Shown here: piece by piece, positions 1 to 10,251 of the stretch
Position numbering within the stretch: the stretch's first letter is position 1
Layout of the letters: every line of letters begins with the position of its first letter
DNA from: Diphasiastrum complanatum
Taxonomy: Eukaryota; Streptophyta; Lycopodiopsida; Lycopodiales; Lycopodiaceae
Reading direction: 5' to 3'
DNA length: 41,428 bases
Assembly: GCA_029204225.1 (NCBI GenBank)
Contig: MU835152.1
Span: 1-41,428 of the forward strand
The notes under the pieces: generated by a model
Databases searched by the model: none
What the model was told of the DNA's origin: nothing
Seen by the model: only the letters and a program-made list of their open reading frames with translations
Program-made: the position numbers and the translations under genes

Positions 1-540
1 TTTGATTAATGCATATCGGAACTTAAATTAGTATTACCTCATTATTCGAAATAATGTCCCTTAAAAAACTTGCATCCCTAGAATACTTGTAAAAATCCCG
101 TAAATGGTAAAACTACTCCATGTATAACTTTGATGGTTTCATACATAGTACAGATGCGATTTCCTAATGGCGCATAAAGATGAATCATTTAGTACAACCA
201 AAAACCCACAATTGCGGGAATGAAAATTTTGATTCACTAAACATGGAACACAGTACAGTATGTAAAATGACATTCGCAAACCGTATTTTAGACAATGGTA
301 TTGAATGCAAATTACCTCAGATACGTGTGAGGTAACCGGTTTGTCGGAGAGTCCAACTAGTCATGAATAGCGCTTTCTTCCCATGTCGCCTTCCGTTTGC
401 TGCTTGGCACTTGCTTTGTCACAGTCGGTCGGTGAAGAACAAACCACGGTAGATCTGATTTTTGGCAATGCGTAGCGATCAGAGGCTGCAAACAGGTCTG
501 ATTTTTGCTCCAAATGAAAAGGCAGGGCACAAGCAATAGG
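1..540. other. Unassigned AT-rich stretch
   Basis: I see no coding region, RNA gene or terminal repeat that I can support in this stretch. The sequence is AT-rich up to about 340 and then grades into the GC-richer repeat-like DNA that follows. Confidence 0.4.
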
Positions 541-1100
541 CAGGTCGCAGGTCTATAAGCTACCTTTTCTTCTGTAGACAGAGATGAAAAGCCACAAATA
601 GGTAGGATAGGTCCCAGTTGGCAGTCCACAGGCAGCAGGCAGAGTGGCCGCAAGTAGACAGCCCACAGGTGGCCGCAGCCAGCAGAAGGGTCGCAGACAA
701 GCAGAAGGCGGCCTCCAGCGAGCACACAGAGGGCAGAGGTAGCAGGCAGATCGTAGGGCCAGCAGGGCAGAACAGAGATAGGTAAGTCGCAATTAGGACA
801 GGGGCCCATTTTGACAGCTGTAGGCCACGTGGAAATAGCCTATTGGCCGCAAACAGGTCTGACAGAGGTCGCACTCGGGCTATTTTTGGCCGCAGGTACT
901 GTGGGTAGGCTTGAAATAGCTCGTAGCTCACTGGTAGGTCTGATCTCTGATGGAAAACCACCCACAGAGGCCGTAAGCAGGCCGTCATAGGCTGGTACAG
1001 CCCTCAAAAAATCGCAGTGAGTTGTTGGATGCTGCAGACAGAGGTAAGCAGGCTCCAACGGGTTGTGGCAGGGTGAGCAGGACTGTAGACAGCTACAACG
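541..1100. repeat. Degenerate GC-rich minisatellite-like block
   Basis: The plus strand repeats short words such as GGTCGCAG, GCAGGCAG, CCGCAAGTAG and ACAGGTCTGAC at irregular spacing for about 550 bases. Long open frames on the minus strand (leucine-, cysteine- and proline-rich) are by-products of this composition and show no domain. It is best read as a decayed tandem repeat. No clean unit length could be fixed by eye. Confidence 0.5.
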
Positions 1101-1259
1101 AGCTGTTTCAAACTCCCCACATGTCCATCGAGGGTACAGAGAAACTCATAGACAAGTAGGTAGGGCCATCAGACATTGGTATGGCCATAAAATGTGAACA
1201 ACTTCGCTTGCACTTTGCCATGCAACAAGCATTCAATTCTACGCAGCAATGGCATTATC

Positions 1260-2000
1260 CGTCACACATGCATCCCTCACACAGAATGAACCAAGGGTAA
1301 AAACAAACACCCTCGCATTCACCCCAACAACTCATCAACACTCTCAATCAGCACACAAACCTCCTCTCCATCTACCAACACAAGCAATTACACAAGGCAA
1401 TCAATAACCAATCACTCAAAGACTAACCCTACCTCAATCCACTTTGCTTCATCATGCAACCTCAACAAGCAATGAAACACTCAAAAACACACCATAAGCC
1501 ACAAGCAACTAACAAGGCATCAACCATTCCATAGTATGACCAACAAAGCAGTCCAAAGAGTCACACTATCACAACCAAGGAGTATGCATGCTAGTAAAAA
1601 CAAACACATCACAAGCCACAAGCAACCCTCACCCAAACTTTTCCCAATATGCAATCATTCCACAATCACCAACTAGAATTGCATGCTAGTATTCATGGCA
1701 CCACCAACACAAGACAACACACTCCAACCACAAAGTCACTCACCACACATCTAACATGCAAGCAAGCAAAGTAACTAACATCAAAGTAATACTAACCTTG
1801 AGCAATATTAGACACAATATGGAACTAAACCACAATTTCCCTCAAACAAACAAACTCACACTCAAAAAGACTCTCAACCAACATGACTTCCAACTTAAAT
1901 TACTTCTCACTCTCACCTTAGCAAATATCAACATCATCTCATTATCCAACTCACATCAAACTATCACATCATCATCCAACTATATTTTAACACAAAGAGT
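1260..2000. repeat. AC-rich, G-poor low-complexity tract
   Basis: For about 740 bases the plus strand is dominated by A and C, with recurring CACAA, CAACA and CATCA words and very little G. An open frame at 1756-2133 is a composition artefact (N, T, S, L rich, no motif). It could be the leader or LTR of a retroelement, since element A begins to the right, but no boundary supports that. Confidence 0.4.
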
Positions 2001-2759
2001 GGCCTCCTTTTATAGTAAATCCCAAGTGTTCCCCTTCAAAATGAGGCTTTGCCAATTTTCATGCCCTTCAAGCTCTCTTTGCCATTTGTCCTCAACCCAT
2101 TTGATAGTACACCTAGTGGCCTCCACTCCTTGACACTGAATCCATATTTCCCGGTCCCGTTTTTACCCGAAACTTTTCTTTCTCGATTTTATCTTCTGTG
2201 GTTGACTTTTTCGGCATTCAAGACTAGGGCTCCCACGACAACACGGTTTCCCTGAAAAATACACTGAGTGATCATATATTAGTAAAAATGGACTCAGTAC
2301 ATGGTGAGATTTTAGCGTGGTCATATCGGCTATTTTCTTACAACTTGCCATTTTTTTGAAAAGCCGTAAAATATTCATCGGCCATTTCTAAGACCGCAAA
2401 ATTTGCTCTAGCCTCATTTAGGGCTAGCGGGGACCCAAATCTAGGTGGACCGGCACTTTTGACTCAGTCTTACAAAACTTGACCACAAAATATTTTTGAT
2501 GATTTTTTCGAAAGTCAGTTTCTTACTTTTAAACTATGTCTAGCCACTTTAGGACGGGCTGGGACCCAGACCTAAGGCAAATTTGTGCCAATTTTTCTCT
2601 AATAACCAGGTTTTACATGCCGGTTTTTTCAAGTATTGCAAACTTAAACTTCAATATTAGCCCGATTTTCTGTGCGAAAATATCGGCTAACATTGGCGAC
2701 TACCACTGGGTAGTATGGTCACTCATCTTCACAAATTGGTTCGTTATCTGATACATACA
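2001..2759 (-). repeat. Possible LTR of gypsy element A, limits unresolved
   Basis: This stretch lies immediately beyond the polypurine tract of minus-strand element A, where its downstream LTR should be. Read on the minus strand the sequence after the tract begins TGTATGTATC, compatible with the TG that starts an LTR. No second copy is in the window, so the far end cannot be placed. Within it, 2406-2450 and 2538-2582 are diverged direct repeats sharing a GGGACCCA core. Confidence 0.25.
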
Positions 2760-2765
2760 GTTGAA

Positions 2766-2860
2766 GTCTTTTTCTTTTTTCTCTTACTTTTCTCTCAGTC
2801 TTTCTTTCTCTATCTTTTTCTGTTTTTCTTTTTCTTTTTTTATATATATTTTTCTTCTGT
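2766..2860 (-). other. Polypurine tract of element A (pyrimidine-rich on plus strand)
   Basis: About 95 bases are almost pure T and C on the plus strand, so the minus strand is a long A/G tract. It follows the last ORF of element A in that element's direction and precedes a TG dinucleotide. This is where a plus-strand priming site sits in LTR retrotransposons. The tract is much longer than a typical primer, so part may be simple microsatellite expansion. Confidence 0.45.
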
Positions 2861-3066
2861 GCCTTATCCATTGGGCTATGGAGTCACTCCCCACCCCACT
2901 GCACTGTTTTTGTTCTCACTTTTTCCTCTCTCAACCCCCCCTCAACTATGCGTCTATACAGTCATTTATGCCCATGAAAATTAGAAAATGTCCAAATGTA
3001 GCCCAGAGTTTTTATAGAGATGCAATAAAGATGTATGCATAGAAAACTGAGACTTGCAACAGATGC

Positions 3067-4118
3067 TCACCATACCGTGTCTAGTGTATGATGCATAATA
3101 GTGAGGTGGGTGGTTACAATGCATTCCTGCACATTTCTGTCTGTTGGTTTTTCAACTCCCCCGGTGTAATTGGGTTCCACTTCTGCCACACCCACAAGGG
3201 CTGGATCGGCACCTTCCAGGAACTTAAAATAAAACATCTCATTTAGGGTTTTGCATTCCCTGGAAGTTCTATCACGCATCCGCAGGTATAATGCTAGGTC
3301 CGCTCCTGACTCCATGGACTCATTGGGGTTGTACCACCATTTGGTAAGGTGAATCCTAATGGGTTTAGTCTTAGCACCCCCAAGGTTGTAGTAACCAATT
3401 CTGCAGGCAGTAGGCATAGTGCCCAGCCAATCTAATGATATCATCTTTCTGGTGTGCGGCAACAACTGAGGACCTACATAAGCTCTCGCAGGAAAACTTT
3501 GTATTTTTCAAAACTACCTGGGATGAGTGGCCATGTGAATCTGAGGGCGGAACTCATGGATGGTCGTAGCTCAAAAACCTAGACATCTAGCGGAAATTCC
3601 ATGGGCGGTAGATATAAACTGTAAGCATCGAAGTTTTTGTAGAACGGACTGTCTAACAAAATTTCCTTGCGGTGCACAGGCTAAGCGGGTAAAGGGGTGC
3701 GGGAACTCTGAGGCCTGATTGGTCCTCGTGCAAATTCTTGTCTCTGGTACTCATGCTACTGCCTAGCTAGCATGGCTACGGTAGTTTCGGTTGCAGCTAG
3801 TTCCACCTTGGTGTTGGCTAGGATCTTTTTCTGTCCTTTATACCCCTCCCTATGGCTAATCTGTCGTCTGTCATTAGCCTTCTTGAGGTCATTGTACTTA
3901 TGCTTCCAGGTATCTCACTCCTCATTGGTGTTAACCAGCTCGTTAGTGGCTCTGATTCATAGGTTCTTTTGTTTCTTCAATTCTTCTTTCAGACGTTGGA
4001 TTTCTATGTCGGTCCTCTGTCCTTCCTTCGTTACGAATCTCACCAGTTTTCTATGGTGTTGGTCGGGCTACAAACTGCTTTGTGGGTCTTCCATACTCTT
4101 TTCAGCAGTGAATTCCAT
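3067..4118 (-). pseudogene. Unassigned coiled-coil ORF at 3' end of element A
   Basis: A separate reading frame starts at an ATG at 4118, 137 bases after the pol stop at 4255, and can be followed for about 350 codons to a stop at 3067. The N-terminal 130 residues are rich in E, K, Q and R with heptad-like spacing (for example EIQRLKEELKKQK and KYNDLKKAND), predicting a coiled coil. The C-terminal part contains FDAYSLYLPP and WYNPNESMESGADLALYLRM. The frame is interrupted by about six in-frame TAG/TGA codons and one frameshift near 3470. I see no transmembrane segment and recognise no family. Its position matches that of env-like or accessory ORFs in some plant retroelements; function is unknown. 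Confidence 0.55.
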
Positions 4119-4254
4119 CACCTATGTTTTAGCATTTATGTACATGAATATACAATGTGTTGAATGTACAAAAAATCTATAAACCTTTGCACCCCTCTCC
4201 CCCTCCGTGTGTATCTGTCAGGTTCGTGCTAGGGCATGGGTTTTTACTATGTAC

Positions 4255-4929
4255 TTAGGTCGTGTCCATTAACCCATGGGTTATGCTACTATGGTGTGAC
4301 CTAAAACAAGTTCTAGATAGTTCATGGCTCATTAGCTGATGTAATTGGGCTAGGAGTTGGGGATTCTCTAGACCTACTTGGTTTATCAGACTTCTAATCC
4401 ACCGAACTCCATACCATGCTTGGGCTTTTAGAACTGTCCATAGCTCTACAGCAATGGTTATGGGTGAAATGACAACCCTACCTGGCTCACATTGCCAGTA
4501 ATGATCGTGGTCGTAGGCTACCGCAGCTAGACTATCATCACGTTGGTTTTGTGCTCATGGAATATGCATCCATTCGATGTGGGAAAACTCTCAAGTGTAT
4601 TCGTTGATGGCAATTGCATAGGCCTATAAGGTCCTGCTTTTGAGTCGGTATACGCCCGTCAAACCTCGGATTAGGAGTTGTGAATCCCCCATGATTCGGA
4701 GGTTGCCTATAGTTTGCGCAACTCACATGGTCATTTGTAGACCGATTAGAAGGTCTTTGTATTCGGCATTGTTGTTCGTGAATCCTTTCCCTAATAGGAC
4801 TCCTATACTGGCTAGTTCAGTCCCATTGGGATTCTGCAATCCTGCTCCTATGGCACCTTCTCTATTCGAATGTCTACAGGATCCGTCTACCTTCAACGTA
4901 TATGTCCCAAGTTCTTGGGTGAGTTCCAT
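4255..4929 (-). pseudogene. Second RNase H domain of element A, after integrase
   Basis: One reading frame of 224 codons carries an RNase H fold signature: LKVDGSCRHSN (first catalytic Asp), NNNAEYKDLLIGL (catalytic Glu region), MGDSQLLIRG (second Asp) and, near the end, a HIP-x-AQNQRDDSLA block matching the usual histidine and final Asp motif. The frame has no frameshift, only in-frame stops (TGA near 4711, then TAG and two TGA). About 80 further open residues follow before the TAA at 4255. The element's ordinary RNase H is separate, next to RT at 6388-6850. A second, archaeal-type RNase H is established for Tat-lineage plant gypsy elements; that this is the same domain is inference from motif pattern. 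Confidence 0.75.
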
Positions 4930-5159
4930 ATCACAACAATAATCTTTTTGTATTTTTCTCGATTTTATGAATTTTTGTATGGGTCTTTCACACCCTTCCG
5001 TTCAGCGTGTATGTAGAGGGTCACTAGGGCTACTTTTGATTCTTTGAGTGCTCCCAGTATTCGTGATGCTTCTAGGTTGTTCACTCCAATACCTGAAAAC
5101 GTGAACAGAAAAAGGTGTTACATACTATACAAGTGACTTCGGCTTCTCTTTAACTACGG

Positions 5160-6290
5160 TAAGCTTTTTATCTTGTTTATGTTGGTTCGGTGCTTAAAAA
5201 TTTCATCATTTAACTCTGCCAGCTTCACCGTGTTATTTTCATACAGTTTCACTATTACATATGGACCGTCCAGCGTGGCCCCAACTTTTGAGGCATCAGC
5301 TCGTGTCTAGCATCGTAGAACAACACTAACTACCCTTGTCTGAACTGGTAATCGCGCATGTTCCTATCATGAATCTCCTTCATGCGTCTTTTGTGGGTTT
5401 CTTGGTGATTTAAAGCAGCTATCCGGTGCTCGTTCAGGTCTTGTAAAGTGTCCAGTCGATGTTGTATTGATTCTTTCTCTCCTAGGTCGTGCTTCATGGC
5501 AAACCGCAAGGATGGGAGCTCTATTTCTATTGGCAGTACACATCCTTGGCCATACACTAGAAAAAAGGGCGTGTTGTTGGTACTGGTCTTATAGGTGGCA
5601 TTATATGCCCACAATGCCGAGTACAGTTTTTTGTCCCAATCCCTCTGTCGATCTGATACGGTTTTCCTTAGGATTCCTACCAGTTGTTTGTTCATGCTTT
5701 CAGCCTGACCGTTGTCTTGCGGGTGGTAGGGTGTGCTTTTCCGGTGCTTGATCGTCAACTGATCGGTCAAAGCCTTGATAGTTTTGTTTAGGAAATGGGA
5801 ACCCCTGTCAGAGATGAGTTCTCTGGGTGTACCGAACCGGCCTATCACGTGTTCTAGTAAACCAGGCAGTTTCTTTTGCATTGTCTTTGGCCACAGCCCG
5901 TGCCTCAGCCCACTTTGTGAAATAGTCGTGGCCACTATGATATAATGTTTTCGGCTATATGAAGCTGGGTGTATTGGGCCAATGAAGTCATACTCCATTT
6001 TTCAAAGGGGAGATAGGCCTATATTGGAACTAATGATCGCACCCTGTTATCCGTCTTGTCAACTCGTTGACAGGCATCGCAGTTCCGGGCATGTAGATGA
6101 GCATCTTGGAATAGTGTCGGCCACCAATAACCCGCCCTCAGAATTTTTTGCCCTGTGAGTTGGCCGGTAAAGTGGCCCCCACAGGCAGAATTATGACACT
6201 CCTCTAGTATAAATTTGGCTTCTTTAGGAGTGACGCATCTTTGATACAACCCTTCTACACCTCGTCTGTACAATGTGCCCCCTATTAAGG
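5160..6290 (-). pseudogene. Integrase of gypsy element A
   Basis: The enzyme would insert the reverse-transcribed DNA into the host chromosome. In minus-strand order there is a zinc-binding region (6019-6273, histidines in CHNSACGGHF and cysteines in NCDACQR), the catalytic core (5330-5998) and a C-terminal module with GATLDGPYVIVKLYENN. The core shows the triad: Asp in DFIGP, Asp in ISDRGSHF and Glu in NGQAESMNK, with 35 residues between the last two, the canonical spacing. The segment after IIVAT is out of frame (a compensated frameshift), and a frameshift also separates the zinc and core domains. No chromodomain is visible. Confidence 0.85.
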
Positions 6291-6387
6291 CGGACTTTAG
6301 GGCTTGTAGACGTAGCTTTCATTTTTCTAGAGTCGTCATACTGCTGGGTGTCTCTAGTGTGGATAGGTAGGTTGCGAAAGTTGTATA

Positions 6388-6850
6388 TCACTCAGGAATT
6401 GTGTCAACGTCTACCCTCAAAAGTTCTCTTAAGTCATCAGTCTCCCACTCATCGTCTGTTTCAGTAACCCCTCCCAGCTCGCAAATACAATCGTTTAACC
6501 TCTGCAGTTTAGGCGGCTTGCTTTGGAGGGTGTAGTCAAACTCCTGAAGGGAGATTATCCACTTCATTAAGCGCTCAAGAGATTCCAGTTTATTCATCAT
6601 CAAGGTGACTGCAGTACTCTTGGTAAAGAAAGTCACTTTCCGATGTTATAGGTAATGCCTTAGTTTGGCGGCAGCGTAAGCTATCCCCAAACAAATTTTC
6701 TCAGCCTTACTATAATTAAATTCGGCTTTGTTCAGTTTTCTCCCTATAAAAATAATAGGGCGATATTTTCTGTCCCAAATCTGGTCCAGACAACAGTTTA
6801 CGCACGTGTTTCCTGAAAAGTCTTTTCACATGCCTCGTCCCAGGTCCACT
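6388..6850 (-). pseudogene. RT-linked RNase H of gypsy element A
   Basis: The minus strand reads RPIIFIGRKLNKAEFNYS, then EKICLGIAYAAAKLRHYL, then LMKWIISLQEFDY and NDCICEL. These are the ordered blocks of the retrotransposon RNase H that follows RT. It would degrade the RNA strand during reverse transcription. A frameshift near 6640 splits the domain. It is distinct from the second RNase H downstream of the integrase. Confidence 0.75.
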
Positions 6851-7290
6851 CCACGTTGGTTTTCAATAAGCCAGTCATCTGGTAAGTACGCATGGCATAG
6901 GCCATCACATATCTTTTGTAATAACCGCTCGAGCCTAAGAAGGTCTGAAGTTGGGACACCGTAGTTGGTGCCATCGTGGCTAGGAGCATAGCTATTTTTT
7001 CTGGATCAGTTGCCATGCCATACTTGCTAATGACATGTCCTAATAGTACCCCGTAAGGAACTTCGAATAGGCAATTCTTAGCATTCAAAGCTGTACAGGT
7101 TGTTGCGCACTTCTGAAAACACTTCTCTAGCATGGTGAGATGTTCTATGACAGTGGTTGCCCCACAGAGATCATCTATAAAAATTTTGAGGTTTTCGTCT
7201 AAGATATCCTCGAAGTGATTGTTTATAAACCTCTGATAGGTTCCAAGGGCATTAGTCAACCCAAAGGGCATGACGTGGTAAGCAAAATCC
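6798..7290 (-). pseudogene. Reverse transcriptase, C-terminal half, element A
   Basis: The readable part begins WDFAYHVMPFGLTNA, contains the catalytic FIDDL box (the equivalent of YVDD), and continues through LLGHVISKYGMATDPEKI and FLGSSGYYKRYV to the thumb and connection. The N-terminal fingers and palm (LNA-x-T, FPLPF, LDGFSGYNQ blocks) are absent upstream of 7290. The truncation there is sharp and joins unrelated DNA, so it is probably a deletion or rearrangement breakpoint. Confidence 0.85.
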
Positions 7291-8130
7291 CAAATGTGGT
7301 TAGTTGGACAAAATACCTACATTAGGAGAGCAGCCGACATGGAGAATCATGAATTTTGAGAAAACTCCGGAATCAATTAGGAGTTACGTCGCCAGCCCTC
7401 ACCAATTGCGAGTAGATCCCTATTATGTGCCAATGTTGTGAAGAAATAAATGGAAAGATTTGGGACTGGCTTTGGACAAGATCACTATCCATACGCCCAA
7501 TTGGCCAATCATCCATCAGTCCTATAGCTGGACAATCTCAATGGATTTCCACTGCGCTTTACAAGCCTATCAGAGAGAATATGTCCACTCTCCAGATCCA
7601 ACGATGCCACAATCAACAATGTTTGCTAAAGATCTAACTTTGTTGGCGTTAGTGGCAACCAGATGGGACGATTGCCTCCCTCCTCTGGCATTCGATCCAA
7701 ATAAGCCGATGGCCTAAGAGCAAATCAAAGATCAGCTACCGGTTGCTCATTTATACTTTCGTGTAGCAATGATGGGAGGCTCTTGGGAATCACGCTTCGC
7801 ATCATGGACAACTTCCAAGTGGATTTCCGGAGCCCACCGTTGTTTTTTGCCACATAATTTGGATTTTAATAAGCACACCTCGACTTTATGGAGAAGGTGC
7901 AGTACCATTTAATCAAGATTCAACGCGAAGCCAATAAAAGTCCCCAATAACTGCATATTGCAGGTGTCGTGGGACCGCCACCAGTTTTGGTGGGGGATAC
8001 TATTGAAGAGTTTGCAGACCCCAAGGCCACCCTAACCCTAGTTAATAAGTAAAAGGGATTTGGCACCCTGTGTGTGTAAGTCCAACCCAATGACCACATA
8101 GTTCTTTGATTAGTTACAAGTCAATAAAAG
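7291..8130. other. Unassigned stretch right of element A
   Basis: The plus strand holds open segments (best at 7460-7717, which begins with TTG rather than ATG, and a continuation after one TAG to about 7910) with tryptophan-rich patches such as WPIIHQSYSWTISMDF and MMGGSWESRFASW. I recognise no domain. It may be a decayed gene or retroelement piece, or chance. Confidence 0.25.
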
Positions 8131-8700
8131 GACTTTAGGCCTTTTTGTGGGACTTTTAATGTCGCAGGGCCTAAATGTCAAGTTAGTGAATAAAGTTGGG
8201 TTTCCCTCCAATTTTGATGGTTCCCACACTTTTTTAAATTTGAATAAAAAGAGAGGCAAGAATGGACCAATAGGATTCAGAGGCCAGGGTCCTCCTCTCT
8301 ACTATAAGAAGGGACCAACTCGAGTTGCTCCACATGTTCATTTTCTCATTTCAATGAAGCAGATTGGTTCTCTTCATAAATGGATTGATGAATGTCTTCT
8401 TCTTTCCTTCTCCATCTCTCATGCTTTCTTTGGGTTTGCTAATTGTTGGATCTTATTGTTATTGGGATTGTGTGTTATTATACTTTTTATGAGAGAGAAA
8501 GGAAGAGAGAGAAAGGGTAAGCTATCTTTGTTATGGATGTGTAGTGTTAATGGATCGTAGTGTTAATGGATGTAGTGTTAATAATTGGGGTTAATGGATG
8601 TTAGTGTTGGATTTGGATCTTCCATTCATGTTGAAATCTGAACTATACTATCGCTCTCATGGGAACGAACTTAGCGTGACAACTAACTCCGTGTCTTTGA
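8131..8700. repeat. Possible LTR or promoter-like DNA with short direct repeats
   Basis: A CTATAAGAAGGG word at about 8300 resembles a TATA box, and 8540-8610 has four imperfect copies of GTAGTGTTAATGGAT. An open frame at 8147-8560 has no recognisable domain. No matching second copy or primer site was found, so an LTR identity is only a suggestion. Confidence 0.2.
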
Positions 8701-9129
8701 TGCTAAATTGACTAGATCTTGGATTCAGTTTAGGCAAGGAAAGAAACCCACTACAACAAGGCTCCTCATATTCACAGTCCACTATAATGCATCTGACTAA
8801 TCTTTGGCCACAGAAAGATTAGGTAAGACACGTCGTTGGCACTATCCCATTGCCATAGCTCTTTAGATTGAATCTGCAAGTCAGCAACTATTTTGTCCCA
8901 AGTAAAACTTCGCACATGCTGATTCATCAACTGTGTCAAGGGATGGAGTATCTCTTGCCCTCTGTCTTGACGTCATAGACATTGCTGTTGTGAGGAAGAG
9001 TTGTTGTGCTCTTGACCCATTCTATCAACTATTTCTCATGGAGGGGGAGAAGTTACAATCTGTTTACATTATTGCTATACAAAAATATGTACTAAGAGTT
9101 AAGAGAAAAATAAAACTATCTTACACGGT
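8701..9129. other. Unassigned stretch left of element B
   Basis: Short open segments exist on both strands (plus 8933-9169; minus around 8760-8950 with FTWDKIVADLQIQ), but none shows a family signature. It lies where the region downstream of element B's integrase should be, yet it does not resemble the second RNase H of element A. Confidence 0.25.
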
Positions 9130-10251
9130 ACAAGAAGGCTCCTTTCCTTCACATATTATAGGTCTTTAGCTTGTTGATGTTGACAAGTTTGTCGAACGGT
9201 TTCCCATTCAATTCTGACTATCATAGTGCAATACTAGATGTCCAATCTTGAATGTATAGTTCAGAATATTTCTATCATGAACAATCTTTATCTTTTTTTT
9301 AAAGGTTTTCTGGTGGATTAGGGAAATCAATCTGTATTCATCTAGCTCTTGTAGCATGTTCAGCCTTTGTTGTAGAGATTCTTTCTCTCCTAGATCATGG
9401 GCCATTTCAAATCGTAGTGTGGGGAGTTTGATTTCTATTGGCTAAACACATTCTTGACCATATACTAGGAAGAATGGTGTATGATTAGTACTTGTCTTGT
9501 GAGTAATGTTGTAGACCCATAAGGCTGCATACAATTTCTTGTCCCAGTCCCAACGATTGTCAAAAACCACTTTTCTGAGAATGGCTAATATATGTTTATT
9601 GGTACCTTTAGCTTGTCCGTTGGCATGTGGGTGATAAGGTGCACTCTTTCTATGCTTGATTAGTAACTAGTCTATTAGTGCCTTGATGGTCTTGTTTAGA
9701 AAATGTGTCCCTCTATCTAACACCAGTTCTTTTGGGGCTCCAAATGTCCCTATGAATTGTTCTAATAGAAACCATACAGTTTCTTTTGCGTTGTCTTTGG
9801 CGACGGCCCTTGCTTCTGCCCACTTTGTGAAGTGATCAGTAGCAACTATAATGTAATGCTTTCATCTAGAGGATGCAGGTTATATTGGTCCAATAGATTC
9901 TGGCCCCCTTTATTCAAAAGGTAGTTGTGCTTGTATCGGAATCAAAGCTTGTGTCATGTTTACATTTGGTTCTACTCGTTGGCAAATATCACAGTTCTTC
10001 GCATAGGTATAAGAATTTTTACATACCATGGGCCACGAGTAGCCAGCCCTTAATACTTTTTGGGTTGTTAGTTGTTCGGCAAAGTGTCCTCCACAAGCGG
10101 AGTCAAGACAGTCTTCTAATATGAACATGGCCTCATTTGGAATTACGCAATGTCGATATAGGCCTTCCACTCCTTTTAGATATAAAATGCCACTAATCAA
10201 TGAGAAGCATAAGGCTTGTAGTCGCAATCTTCTCTTTTCTTGGGGTGTCAT
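9130..10251 (-). pseudogene. Integrase of gypsy element B (same family as A)
   Basis: The minus strand carries the zinc region (9910-10251: SACGGHFAEQLTTQK and NCDICQR), a decayed catalytic core between about 9400 and 9900, and a C-terminal piece (9208-9405: HDLGEKESLQQRLNMLQEL, closely matching element A's HDLGEKESIQHRLDTLQDL) ending near 9130 with DKLVNINKLKTY. The histidine after the first Cys of the zinc motif is replaced by Leu relative to A. The reading frame runs straight into the copia insertion at 10252 and resumes in frame at 13702 (NLSTLKLPEAM), which shows that B was continuous before the copia element arrived. Confidence 0.8.

Larger units (their letters stand above)
2766..7290 (-). 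mobile_element. Ty3/gypsy element A, truncated, minus strand
   Basis: In minus-strand order the element shows reverse transcriptase, RNase H, integrase, a second RNase H, a separate coiled-coil ORF and a polypurine tract. The 5' part (LTR, primer site, gag, protease and the N-terminal half of RT) is missing: RT homology stops at about 7290, just upstream of the MPFGLTNA motif. Stops and frameshifts occur in every domain, so it is inactive. A second copy of the same family lies at 9130-10251. The extra RNase H is a hallmark known from Tat-lineage plant elements; assignment to a named sublineage is inference. Confidence 0.8.

Noticed and set aside
357-1058. Overlapping minus-strand open frames with Cys/Leu/Pro-rich translations
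   Set aside because: They lie in all frames over a GC-rich repeat-like block, have no domain, and reflect composition.
1756-2255. Plus-strand open frames in the AC-rich tract
   Set aside because: Low-complexity N/T/S/L translation in G-poor DNA, where stops are rare by composition.
2715-3042. Plus-strand Phe/Ser/Leu-rich frames that look like transmembrane proteins
   Set aside because: They are translations of the polypyrimidine tract of element A on the opposite strand.
3772-4182. Plus-strand 136-codon frame with hydrophobic stretches
   Set aside because: It is antisense to the coiled-coil ORF of element A, whose frame on the minus strand is coherent.
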